Positions 53,487 through 64,000 of a DNA stretch of 64,000 bases are shown one piece after another (the stretch's first letter is position 1; each line of letters begins with the position of its first letter). Both the position numbers and the translations under genes were made by a program. The notes below the pieces were generated by a model. That model was not told the DNA's origin and did no database searches. It was given only the letters and a program-made list of their open reading frames with translations. The stretch covers positions 1 through 64,000 of the forward strand of contig CALNYL010000011.1 in assembly GCA_942490775.1 (NCBI GenBank). Reading direction: 5' to 3'. Origin of the DNA: UBA6489 sp942490775 (GTDB lineage Bacteria > Patescibacteriota > Gracilibacteria > BD1-5 > UBA6164).

Positions 53487-53517
53487 AAATCAAAAAAATT
53501 TTTGATTTTTTAGTTTT
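53487..53517 (-). terminator. terminator of the ymdB-like gene
   Basis: AAAAAATCAAAAA / TTTTTGATTTTTT perfect stem next to the ymdB stop codon; T-rich on both strands. Confidence 0.65.
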
Positions 53518-53529
53518 TTTGTATGAAAA

Positions 53530-54339
53530 TTATATTTTTCCTTCTATTCTAATTTTTTCTATTGCCTCACACTTCCTTAACTCATTTATACTTACTACAA
53601 CAGCATTAAGTAGGTAACTGCTTCATAATTTCTGCTCTATTTTTCATTTAGTTATTCCAGTTAAAAATCTCTTTTTTAAACTCCCAAATTCAGCTCAAAT
53701 AACAGAATTTAATGCTCAAACCATTCATACATCAGATATAAATCAAGTGCCTTCTTCATATATTATTTCATCATTAGTTTGGATATGTGTATGAGTTCAA
53801 TACAAAAAGCTTATTTCTCAGTCAAGAAAAGTTAGCATACCATATCATTCAGAAGTTGCTTCTTTGTGGAGGTCTAGTATTATTGCATCAAATTTTTCAT
53901 CTGATAGTTTTTTTAGTATTTCTTCTGCTTTTAGAAATGGATTATATACATTATATCTCATAAAGACTTCTCACATAAGATGTATTACAAGTAGTTTCTT
54001 TCATGATTTTTCAACTATTTTATAACCTTTTCAGGGTATTTTGTAATGCTCTGATTCATAAAAATTCGCTGGTCTTATGAGTATACCCTCTTCCCTATCT
54101 AAATAATCTATTATATGTTTTTCATGGTCAAAGATATGATCTCATCAAGTTAGTACATCTATTCCTAATTTTTCTATTTCTAATATATGCTTTTCAACTG
54201 GTCATCTTCCAGATGTTATGTTATCTACATTAGCTATTATGAAATCAGGATTATATTTACTTTTTAGTCCTGATATTTCTTTTTCTAAAGCTCTCCTTCA
54301 GATTCTTCAAAAGATGTCTCAAAAAATCAATATTTTCAT
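53530..54339 (-). CDS. ymdB: YmdB-family metallophosphoesterase
   Basis: 269 residues, the family length (about 260-270). Metal motifs in order: MKILIFGDIFGRIG (GD), FIIANVDNITSGRG (here N-V-D-N where homologues have N-x-E-N), VLTGGDHIFDH (GG/D-H), LLVIHLMGEVFM, FDAIILDLHKEATSE (D-x-H-x-E) and LYGTHTHIQTNDE (GTHTH). YmdB-type enzymes hydrolyse 2',3'-cyclic nucleotides and influence RNA decay and biofilm decisions in Bacillus. Most of the motif glycines are TGA. Confidence 0.93.
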
Positions 54340-54362
54340 ATTTTATTTATTTATTTAATAAC

Positions 54363-55439
54363 CTAAATAGTTAGTTGTTTTTTATAAAATGATACAAAAG
54401 TCATGCTTATTATTCAAGATAAAAATAAGAAGTATAAAATTGGTAGTACAGCTAGTTGTAATTTATAGTTATTCACTAACTGCTGAGAAACTTCTTCATC
54501 ACTTTTATCAGAGTAGAATAATTTTAGTAATTCATAGTTTGTTTTATCATAGACTGTAAGTGATTCTGAATTTCATATTTTTCTATATTTTAAATAATCC
54601 ACCATAGTATTTTCTCTATTTGATAACTCTGAACTAACTAAGCGATAAGGAATAAATATAAGGCTAACTATAAAAAATACCATAATAAATCTAAATACAA
54701 CCTTTCACTTAGTTAGAAAAAGTGATTCTTTAAAATAAAATCTAGATTTTTCTGTTTTTTTGTATTTATCTTTATCAATAAGTGTTATATAGGAAAATCC
54801 TGTTCTATAAATTAGATAAAGAAATATCATAAATAAAATCATTCAAAAAACACTAGAAAGAGAATTTCATATCATTTTATCTTTTAAGAAAAAAAATATT
54901 AGAAATGGTATTAGTAGAAGTAATGAAATTTTAAATGTTATAAAAATATGTTTTTTTATTAAATCTTTAGAAAAATATTTATTTTTAAATATTTTTGGCT
55001 TTTTAGAGTTTGAATATTCTAGATATAATCTAGCTTCTAGTGGTAAATAGTATGAAAATCCTAAAAAAAATGTTCATATAATTGATATTGAAAGCAAAAG
55101 TTCAATAAATAAATATATTGGGTGGTTATCTATATTGTATCTTAAAATATTAGTTATATCTCTTCCCTCAGATAGTGAACTGAATATTTTTCACCACTCT
55201 ATTGGATCTAAAAATCAAAGTATTATTATCACTAATATAAATGGCAAAGAAAAAACTAATCAAAGAAAAGCTGATAAGCTCCTTATAATTATCTTAGAAG
55301 CATTCCAATGAAAAAAATTTCTATAAAGAAAAAATATATCTTTAAACACCTCCCTTATAAGCTTTAAAAATGATTCTTTAGTATTTTTTGTTTTAGTCTT
55401 TTGCATAGATATATTATTTATTGTTAAGTCCAAAGACAT
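54363..55439 (-). CDS. polytopic membrane protein of unknown function
   Basis: 358 residues from ATG 55439. About six hydrophobic segments (for example SLPFILVIIILWFL, LLLSISIIGTFFLGFSYYL, ISLLLLIPFLIFFFL, VFGMILFMIFLYLIY, FIMVFFIVSLIFIPY and the final LAVLPILYFLFLSGIISM). Long polar stretches lie between. No recognised family. An upstream in-frame ATG at 55529 would add a hydrophobic lead, but that region overlaps promoter-like sequence and an inverted repeat, so the shorter start is preferred. Confidence 0.65.
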
Positions 55440-55494
55440 TATACAATAGAAAAATAGTAAAAGAGATACGGTATACATAAAATCAATTTTTGAC

Positions 55495-55596
55495 AAATTA
55501 TTTTGAAAATATTTGTTTACCAAGGGCAAACAACGATATGCAAAAAGAAAGTTCTATCCGTTTGCCCTTTTCTATTGTATCTTTTCAAAATAATTT
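55495..55596. repeat. nested inverted repeat of about 100 bp
   Basis: Outer arms AAATTATTTTGAAAA (55495-55509) and TTTTCAAAATAATTT (55582-55596) are perfect 15-mers; inner arms AAGGGCAAAC (55522-55531) and GTTTGCCCTT (55560-55569) are perfect 10-mers. It lies between the membrane protein gene and the IS481 transposase. Confidence 0.75.
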
Positions 55597-55671
55597 ATAA
55601 AAAATAGTGATTTTATGGTGGGGGGGACTGCACTTCCTCAATCAAAAAGTATCAATTGTGTACTTATTTTT

Positions 55672-56664
55672 CTATAAATTCTTCTTAATTTTAAGTAATT
55701 TTTCTTTGAAATCAAATAAATCTTCTTTAAATATACTAGAATCTTTCTCATACCAGTATTCTAATGCATTATATGGGGTTTTAACTCATAACTCTCTTCT
55801 TAAACTACTGTGTCTACGATTTAGGTTGTAATACACCATAAAACTAAGTAAATCTTTAGTCATTTCTTCAGGAGTCTCATATGATTTTATTTTTAGGGTA
55901 TTTGATTTAATTGTATCATTTGATTTCTCTACCATTCAATTTGTTTGTGGTGTATATGGTCTTGTTGTTCTATGTTCTATCTTGTTTAAATTACATATTT
56001 TATCAAAAGCTCAAACTAAATCACATTCTGAATTTCATTTATGATTATTTAATGTGAATTCTTTGCCATTATCTGTTAAAACCTTTGTTATATAAAATGG
56101 AAAAAAATCTATAGCTTTTTCCAGAAATTTTGATGCTGTTTTTGCTCTTTTGTTATCATGAATCTCAATGTAAATTAGTCTTGTTGCTCTATCTATAGCT
56201 ACAAATATATACCACTTTTTTCCATTTAATTTTGGTCAATATGTTATATCTACATGCAGAAATCATGGTTCATAATCTTTAAATTGTTGATTAATTCTTT
56301 TTTTCGCTTCCTTTCTTCTCTTTGTTAAGCCCCAAACTTTTAGATAGTAATAGATTGAGGATCTTTTCATATTTAGATTATTTTCTTCAAAATAATCCAA
56401 TATTTCATCTCATTTTAAATTATCCTTTTCATAAAGCCAATATATTAGGCATAAATCAGGTAATTCGTATTTTCTGGATGGTATTTTTGGGGCTGAACTT
56501 TTATTTTCAAGACTTTCGGCTTTACTCCGTTTTAGCACTGTATTGGCTGTAACTTCGTATTTTCTAGCTACTAGTACTGAATTTCAACATTGTTTATAAT
56601 CTTTTGTCATTATTTCTCTTAAATGACCTTGTATTTTCCCTTTGTTTGGATTTACTATATTCAT
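55672..56664 (-). mobile_element. IS481-family transposase (insertion sequence, ends not resolved)
   Basis: 330-residue DDE transposase. N-terminal HTH (IMTKDYKQCGNSVLVARKYEV, then a second HTH DEILDYFEENNLNMKRSSI), then the rve core: FLHVDITYGPKLNGKKWYIF (first D), VLTDNGKEFTLNNHKG (second D), RTTRPYTPQTNGMVEKSNDT (E), and YYNLNRRHSSLRR. The order and spacing are those of IS481/IS3-like integrases without a frameshift. The gene uses TGA-Gly, so the element is adapted to this code. I could not fix its terminal inverted repeats. Flanks: nested palindrome at 55.5 kb and a truncated pilin-like start at 56.8 kb. Confidence 0.9.
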
Positions 56665-56739
56665 AGTAAAAGTATTATGTTAACTAAAGTTTTCTAAGTT
56701 TAGTATACTACTTTTACTATTTTCTTCTATATATATTAT

Positions 56740-56812
56740 ATATATTATGTGTATAGTTCATTTACTACTATTAGTTCTACTAGGGTGAAGGCTTTTACTG
56801 CTTTAGTTTCCA
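56740..56812 (-). pseudogene. 5' stub of a type IV pilin-like gene next to the IS
   Basis: METKAVKAFTLVELIVV followed by unrelated sequence and TAA. The AFTLVEL prepilin cleavage motif and the DNA (CACCCTAGTAGAACTAATAG) closely match the start of the BspA-like gene at 59738. The homology stops after about 17 codons, where AT-rich sequence leading to the IS481 transposase begins, so an IS insertion most likely severed the gene. Confidence 0.6.
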
Positions 56813-56867
56813 TAAAAAAATAAATATAATAATAAATAGTGGTATTAATATGCTACACATATTATAA

Positions 56868-59738
56868 TTAATTTACCCAAATAGGTTTTTCTTCTGATGT
56901 CCATGTAGCTGTGGTATTTCCATCAAATCAAGAATACTCTGTTACATTATCAACTTCCCAAGAGCTTATATTTTGATCAAAGACATCTGCTCAATTAAAC
57001 ATTTCATACATGGTAGTAACTTTACTAGTATCCCATAATCATATATCTTGATTAAATGATTCTACTCTATAAAACATTCTATACATGCTAGTAACTTCAC
57101 CTGTATTCCATCATCATATGTCTTGATTAAAATAGTCTAGTCCAGTTAACATATATCTCATAGTGGTTACACTACTTGTATCCCAAGAACCTATATCTTG
57201 ATTAAAGTTAGTTCCATTATAAAACATACCTCCCATATCTGTAACATTGCTTGTTTTAGTTCCCCATAATCAGATATTTCCATCAAATAAGATTGCATAA
57301 CTAAACATACTTCCCATATCTGTAACACTGCTAACATCCCATCATCAGATGTCTTGGTTAAAAAGATTAGTTCTACTAAACATGTATTCCATAGTGGTTA
57401 CTTTACTGGTATCCCATCATCAGATATCTTGGTCAAAGTTGGTTGCATAAAAAAACATTTTATTCATATTTGTAACATTGCTTGTTTTAGTTCCCCATAA
57501 TCAGATATTTCCATTAAATAATGTGGCATGGTCAAATATACTTCACATGGCTGTTACACTACTAACATCCCATAATCATATATCTTGATTAAATGATGTG
57601 GCATAACTAAATAAACCTGTCATATTGGTTACACTATGAGTGTCCCAATTTCATATGTCTTGATCAAAATCATATGCATATCTAAACATATTTATCATAC
57701 TTGTAACTTTACCAACATCCCAATTTCAAATATCACCATTGAAATCATATGCAAATGAAAACATATTACTCATACTTGTAACATTGCTAACATCCCAATC
57801 TCAAATGTCTTGATTAAAAATATCAGCATATGTAAACATACTAGCCATAGTGGTAACTTTACTAGTATTCCAATTTCAAATATCTTGATTAAAAGAAACT
57901 GCATCATAAAACATATAAGACATACTAGTTACATTACCTGTATCAGTACCCCATAATCATATATTTCCATTAAATGATATCGCATCTCTAAACATGTAAT
58001 ACATAGTAGTTACACTACTAACATCCCAACTTCAAATATCTTGATTAAATGATGTGGCTTCTCTAAACATAGAGTCCATTCTTGTTACATTACTTGTATC
58101 AGTACCCCATAATCAGATATTTCCATTGAATAGTGTAGCTCAATAAAACATTTCATCCATTCTAGTTACACTACTAACATCCCAACTTCAAATATCTTGA
58201 TTAAATGATGTGGCTCCTCTAAACATATATTCCATAGTAGTTACATTACTTGTATTCCAAGAGCTTATGTTTTTATTAAAAGCAGTCGCATTATAAAACA
58301 TAGAATTCATTTTAGTTACATTATTTGTATACCATCATCATATATCTCAGTTGAAAGAGCTTGCTTTATAAAACATATGATTCATGTCTGTGATATTACT
58401 TGTGTCTAGTGTATCAGTGGCTGTGACTGTGAAATTTTCTGCATTAGAGAATTGGTCTCATCAATCAGATAATTTTAATGTTCACCATTGTGATATATCT
58501 AGTAATTTATCTCAATCATCCAAATCATCATCTGAATAAGATCATGCATTAAAGGCGAATCCATTCATAGTTCAGTCCATAACTATTTCATATGTTCAGG
58601 CTGTTGCATATGTGTGGGTGACTTCAGCTTGATTGTAAGTTGTTATTGTGTCACTGTTTCAGTCTCACCAATCTACCGTAAAATTATATATTCAATCGCT
58701 TTGTAGAGGTAGTTCTATTTGATTATCATCACTTAGTCAAGAATTGTCTGTTTTCCGTTCTGATACAAAGGCTGTTTCTGAATATCATCATTCTTCTTCA
58801 CTTCATGTACTTGTTCAACTGCTAACATAAAGTTCTATATTTGGATTTATACTATTTTTTATAATAAAAGTTGCTAATTCTTTTACTTCATCTGATGGAT
58901 TATTTGTATTTATTACTATCTCATCTATTTTTTTTATATCACTATTCAAATCTACTACATCTGTTCAGGTATAAATAGTTTTCAAATTATTTAATAGAGT
59001 TACTTGATTATCTGTTTCATCTAAACTTGCTATTGTTCAGGTGTATGCTACTATGCTACTTGGGTTAAATTCAAATCATCATCAATCTACTTTAAATTGT
59101 GAATTTAAATAGTTGCTTGGTAAATTATTTTTTCCATGATATACTAGTTTATTTGATAATTGTAAAGCTAATATATTTGCTTCTGTTATATCTCAAGATA
59201 TTATTGTTGGGACTGCTAATGAGTATACTGTTCATCAAGTACTTACTTTTGCTAGTACTCTGTTATAGGTTCATTTAACATAAGCTGTTCAGATTTGGTC
59301 TCAGGCATAGGTTTCTTCTAATAATTTCAAATTGTTATTTATTGAGATATTTCACTCAAGTACTGCTGCTACTTCAAATTCTCTTTTAGTGTTTAGATTT
59401 GAATATGTGTATGGTAAATCTGTTAGTGGGTCTGTTAAGATTTTTGTTAGTCAATCTACAACATCTATTACTGATTTTCAGACTACTCATTGAGTCCAGA
59501 CTTCGGCTCAGGTATATGTTACTTCTGTACCTTCTGTTGGCTCTGGATATGTTCAGGTTTTTAGTTTATGTACTTCTAGTGATTTTATTATTATTCAGAT
59601 ATCAGATTTTCTTACTGAGTCTCTGGCTTTTTTTGTATATCCTTGCATAGCTATAAAGCTTATTGTTCATAGAATAGATAGGATTACTATTACTACTATT
59701 AGTTCTACTAGAGTGAAGGCTTTTTTATTTTTTTGCAT
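56868..59738 (-). CDS. BspA-like (DUF285) surface protein with a type IV prepilin signal and PKD-like domain
   Basis: 956 residues. N-terminus KKAFTLVELIVVIVILSILG is a class III prepilin signal and hydrophobic pilin helix, followed by a pseudopilin-like region (KKARDSVRKSDIGIIIKSLE...). About residues 60-330 form a Ser/Thr-rich globular part. Then comes a PKD-like domain (TVDWGDGNSDTITTYN, VTHTYATAGTYEIVM) and about sixteen to seventeen DUF285/BspA units of about 35 residues, core 'FNQDIG.WDVSSVT.M..MF..A..'. BspA repeats mediate adhesion. The pilin head would place the protein in a type IV pilus-like fibre or on the outer surface. The repeats are near-identical at DNA level. Confidence 0.9.
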
Positions 59739-59865
59739 AGAATAAATTAATTACTATAAAGTAATATATTTTTCATATATTACTTATTGTACAAACAAAA
59801 ACAAATATTGATTTTATTTATTTCTTGACTAAGGGGGAAATATTATTTAATAAGATAAGAAAAAA

Positions 59866-62226
59866 TTAAGGAGTAGTCCAGTTTTCAACTGGTAGGTTTT
59901 TGTGAATAAATTGCATAAATTTTATCATAATTGGGGAAGGTCAAGTTAGTCAAAATGCATTTTCTCATAATTCTTCTCAGTCTGTATTTCAAGCCCATAC
60001 TACTGTTGTGATTTGAGGGGTATATCATATGGACCAAAGATTTTTAGATTTTATTACCTTTATCCCTTTTACATAGTACTGTTTTGTTGAAGTTCATGTT
60101 TTTGCTGCCATTTTTCTTCAAGGTATAGTTAAAAACTCCCTCCAGCCTTCAGGTTTATCATTTGTATTTGAAAGTATTGAGTTCATCTCATATGACATTT
60201 CTTCACTTATTATTTTTTCTGGTTCTTCTTTTTTATTAAACTCTTCTAATATATTTCACCTAGAATCAGTAATTCTCAAAATAGGACTTATTTCATTTTT
60301 CACTCCATTATTTGCCAAAACAGAATATGCTGTTGCTAATTCTAATGGAGTAACCTCTGCTGTTCAAAGAGCCATAGGTGCAGAATAATTAAACTCTCTA
60401 CCATATTTTTCTTTCCGCTCTTCTTTATAGGCTAAAGAGCTTTTCATTCATAAACTTCCTATAAATTTTAATATCTCTGGTTCTTCTCAAGCATAATAGT
60501 ACATTTTCACAGCAGGAATATTTCTAGAATGATTCAATGCCTTTGATAAAGTCATTTTTCACATATATCAACCATCAAAATTATTAGGAGAATATCATAA
60601 AGGAAAAACATACTTTACATCATATACTACACTATTTCTTCTAAATCACTTTTTCATCATAGCTAGCAAATAAACAAAAGGTTTAAATGAACTTCATGGT
60701 TGTAGTCTGGATGTTACCATATTGTTGTATCATCAATTTTCTTCATCATAATAATTTACTCATCAAACCATTGATATTATATTTCAAGTTTTATTATCTA
60801 TACTTATAAGAGCAGCATTTTTTGCATTAAAGTTTTTTGCATTGTTTTTTACTTGTTCTCTTAGTATATTTTGTGCTTCATCTTGAACTTTTGGGTCTAA
60901 TGTTGTATATATTCTTAATCATCATTTTTTTATAACATCTTCTCAGTATTTTTCTACTAAATATTCTTTTACATACATTACAAAATATGGGTATTTTATA
61001 TCGTCTTTATATTCTATAAATTCGAATCAGAAAGATTCTATTATTGCTTTTTTATATTGTTCAAATGTTATATATTTATCTTCAAACATTCTTCATAATA
61101 CATAGTCTTTTCTTCATGTATTGTATTCTATTGTTTTATCTCATTTTATTATTTGTATTGAGTTTAGAAAAGATAGTAGTTTATTTATAGGCACTCTTGT
61201 ACATTCTTCATCATATATTTTATAGTTTCTTAGATATTCTTTTTTTATTCAGCATATTTCTAAATTGTTTCTTGCCCTTTTTATGGTTAGATTATTTATA
61301 AATAATTTTAGTTCTTCTATGCTTTCTTTATTTTCTTCTAAAGATTTTTGGGATAGTATTTCTGTACGAAGTATACTTGCCTCTATTTCTTTGTTTTCTT
61401 CTGGAGTTAATTCTTCATTATCTTCTTTTAATTCTTCATCTGATTTTTTATCTTCTTCTTTTATTTCTTCTTGTTTATTTTTATCTTTTGAATTAAAAAT
61501 GAGTGGGTATCATAATAAGTCTCACTTTTTTGTATATGGAGATAATGATGTTGGAGATTTCGGCAAGGATGCTAAGATACTTGCCTCTAAAACTGACAGT
61601 TCTGATGCTTTTACTCAAAAATAAGTTATTGATGCCTGTTCTACTCAATATGAATTTCATCAAAAAAATACTTTATTTAGATAAAGTTCTAATATATATT
61701 TTTTATCAAAACTAGAATCTAGCTTCATAGAAAGATATAATTCCTCCAACTTCCTTTTAATTTTTCTTTCATTTGATAGATATATTATTTTAGCTAATTG
61801 TTGATTTATTCCAGATGTTCAAGCAAAATTTCCACCGCTTTGTATTCATCTAATAACGGCTCTTGTGATTCATATTATATCATATCATGGATGACTCCAG
61901 AATCTTTGGTCTTCTGATGCTACTATTGCATTTATCATATTTTTATTTATTTCATCATAGTCTACATATGTTCTTTTCTCAGAATATATACTATAGAGTT
62001 CATCACCGTTTTTGTCATATATTATAGAAGTTTCAGCTATTGGTATGTCTTTTAGTCATTCTACATCTGGTAATTCTAAACTAAGATTTATAAAATAAAT
62101 ATAGAATATAAATATTGGAAAGAAAATAAATAGTATAAACAAGACTATTATACTATATATTATTTTAGATTTTTCTCTAAAGCTTTCTTTTAGTTCTAAA
62201 AATTTGGTTTCTATTTTACTTTGCAT
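59866..62226 (-). CDS. PBP1A-type bifunctional penicillin-binding protein
   Basis: 786 residues. TM anchor (IIYSIIVLFILFIFFPIFIFYIYF), GT51 glycosyltransferase with VASEDQRFWSHPGYDIIG (catalytic Glu) and GGNFAGTSGINQQLAK, KLEELYLSMKLDSS and LELYLNKVFFG. A Glu/Lys-rich insert of about 100 residues splits the region before the transpeptidase (EEIKEEDKKSDEELKEDN). Transpeptidase motifs: SxxK in PGSSFKPFVYLLA, SxN in NHSRNIPAVK, KTG in AAKTGTST. It polymerises and cross-links peptidoglycan, agreeing with MurE and MurF in this window. The acidic insert is unusual for PBP1A. Confidence 0.93.
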
Positions 62227-62268
62227 ATTTTGTAAAAACTATTTTATTATAATCATTTTTCTCAAAAA

Positions 62269-64000
62269 TTATTTTCATTTCTTTTTCATTTCTTTTTCTT
62301 TTTCCTTTAGAAAAATATGATTTTTCTTTTCCTTAAATTCTTTTGCTAAATTGCTTCAGTATTTCTTTTTATATAGATATGATACAACGATAAAAATAAC
62401 TCATGTTAATATGAATGATATTATTTTATATTTTACTACTGAGTCTACCCATATGTCATAAAAAAATATTTTTAACATAGTTACTAAAAGAAAATATAAT
62501 CAAAAAATTCTGTATTTTATAAAATCTTTCCATATACCATAAGATAATAAAACTAGTGATATTAGTGAAAAATAAATAGTCACAGCCAAATGATTAAATG
62601 TATTATAAAATAAATCCAATGTGTAGATACTAGTTATTATAACAGTGTAAACTCATACTAATATAGTTAAAAATCTATTATAGGGTTTTATTTTATTAAA
62701 TTTTCTCCATACAAATAAATTTAAAATAATTGCTCAAGTTGTAATATATTGTAAGCTTGATAATTTTCATAAATTTTCTTTTTTAAGATTTATTAAAATA
62801 TTAAAAACATCTAAAATATGGTAACTAGTAAATCATAATATAAATATTAGAAATAATATTTTTCCAAATTTAAAATGCCATTTAGCATAAAGGTATCCAA
62901 AAATAATAGAAAATATTCATAAAGTAAATATATGAAATCCATAATCATAATTAGAAATCACTTTAGTTATAAGAAAAGCTACTATTCATATTCAAACTAT
63001 ATGTAAAATATGATGAATAATATTTAAAATTTTACTATTTATCTTATCAAAAAAATGTAAATCAAGAATATAAAGAGCTATTATTAGGTTAAAACTTGTT
63101 AATAATCAAGAATTTCATTCTATTACAAAAGGTAGTACTATTAAAAAACTTCACAATCAAAATAAAAAAAATAAAGTAGCCATAGAAAATATAGCCTTCA
63201 ACTTAGTCTTAGAATAAAAATAATATAAAACTGTAGCTTGAGAAAATAGAACTAAACTTATTACCTGAGGTTTATTTAAAAACATAAGAACAACAGATAA
63301 TGAAAACAAAAATATACCAGAGAGAAGAAAAATATAAAATATTTTTTGTAATCAAAAATCCTTTTTAAAATTGTTTATTCATATCTTTTTCATAGCAAAA
63401 AAAGACTGGGTAAAATAAACAAAAGATAATAATAAAAAAGCTAATCATTTTTGTGCCAGAGAAAAATGTATAGTTCAATAAGCATTTATATAAACTGATA
63501 CTAATAATATACAGAATGTAACTCATATTAATATGCTAATAAAATTTTCTTTCTTTAATATTTTACTTGTCAAAATAGGTAATAACCAGTTACTTATGAT
63601 AAAAATAATCATAGTAATAAGTAAAAGACTGAAATAAGATGTTCATCAAGAAAATAGAGTAGTATCTACTCATAATTTCCGAAAATCTACTTTATTTATA
63701 ACAACAGGAGATAATATAAGTGCATTTCATAAAGTTCATATAGCAAATAAATTTCATGCCTTCTTTCTTATTGCATAATAATAACTTGATAATAAGAATA
63801 AAACACTAGTAATTAAAGAGATACTAAATCTCGTTATATCTTCTGATATAATTTTATCAAGTATTTGAATCTCAAAATTAAATAATCATATAAATAAAGC
63901 TAATAAACAAAAAAATATATAGAAGAAAATATCTTTAAATTTATTTCTTAAAAATATAATTCATATTAAATTTATTATAACAGTTGATAGTAATACAAAA
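62269..64000 (-). CDS. DUF2339 polytopic membrane protein, N-terminus beyond the right edge
   Basis: 577 residues visible, almost entirely membrane helices (fifteen or more), ending in a Lys-rich cytoplasmic tail (LAKEFKEKKNHIFLKEKEKE). The C-terminal block LISLVLLSYGIWKDFIKYRI, then FGLYFLLVTMLKIFFYDIWVDSVVKYKIISFILTGVIFI matches the typical DUF2339 end ('R..GL.LL..T..K.FL.D......RI.SF..LG..L'). Function unknown. The frame is open to the window edge, so the gene begins outside. It lies directly upstream of PBP1A (42 bases). Confidence 0.85.

Noticed and set aside
57000..58400. Regular repeats of about 105-108 bp, again CRISPR-like at first sight
   Set aside because: They are DUF285 coding repeats.
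59399..59650. Leu-rich plus-strand ORF opposite the BspA-like gene
   Set aside because: Shadow frame; the minus strand has the continuous pilin-BspA frame.

Overview
The window comes from an AT-rich bacterium that reads UGA as glycine (genetic code 25), which points to the candidate division Gracilibacteria/Absconditabacteria (BD1-5/SR1) of the Candidate Phyla Radiation. TGA falls on invariant glycines throughout: the P-loops of DnaX, MurE and PriA, the PGY motif of NusG and the nucleophile elbow of the alpha/beta hydrolase. TGG is still used for conserved tryptophans, and genes end only at TAA or TAG. Standard-code ORF calls therefore shatter almost every gene; coordinates here are for TGA-read-through frames.

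Layout. 1-4.5 kb holds broken genes (a nucleosidase-like gene, a YdcF-type gene, an unknown gene and uvrB), full of frameshifts that are either true decay or a poor consensus. 4.5-15 kb holds exported and housekeeping genes: a coiled-coil protein, a two-domain thioredoxin-like protein, a ribosome-hibernation factor, an AI-2E-type permease, a small lipoprotein, MurE, an SBBP beta-propeller protein with an internal TAA, DnaX and a short PriA. 15-17 kb is an OmpR-type two-component pair on the minus strand. 17.7-20.2 kb is secE-nusG-unknown-greA-PAP2-like. 20.3-24.6 kb (minus) carries a membrane-anchored MurF, a UPF0126 channel, a hydrolase and GpsA. 24.8-33.9 kb has Ung, MscS, a Ste24-type protease, a Nudix gene with a nonsense codon, several unknown membrane-anchored proteins, a DKNY-repeat fragment cut by a small transposable element, and a DHH phosphoesterase. 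33.9-40.4 kb (minus) carries a GtrA-GT2 fusion, two tandem beta-propeller paralogues and a DUF2079 protein.

40.7-53.2 kb is a defence island: hsdM, an Abi_2/HEPN gene, a broken GNAT, a frameshifted hsdS, a decayed nuclease-like gene, a REP-associated transposase (RAYT), Fic, a Panacea-type toxin-antitoxin pair and hsdR. It is sprinkled with seven REP palindromes, one of which lies inside the RAYT coding sequence. 53.3-64 kb holds tRNA-Lys, YmdB, a membrane protein, an IS481-family transposase next to the stub of a pilin-like gene, a 956-residue BspA-like surface protein with a type IV pilin signal, PBP1A and a DUF2339 membrane protein running off the right edge.

The main surprises are two in-frame TAA codons where a glycine (UGA) is expected, a 116-bp miniature element with TATACTAAGCC termini (four copies), the REP/RAYT cluster, and the pilin-headed BspA protein. 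A poly-T/poly-G stretch at 46.80-46.94 kb looks like a sequence artefact.
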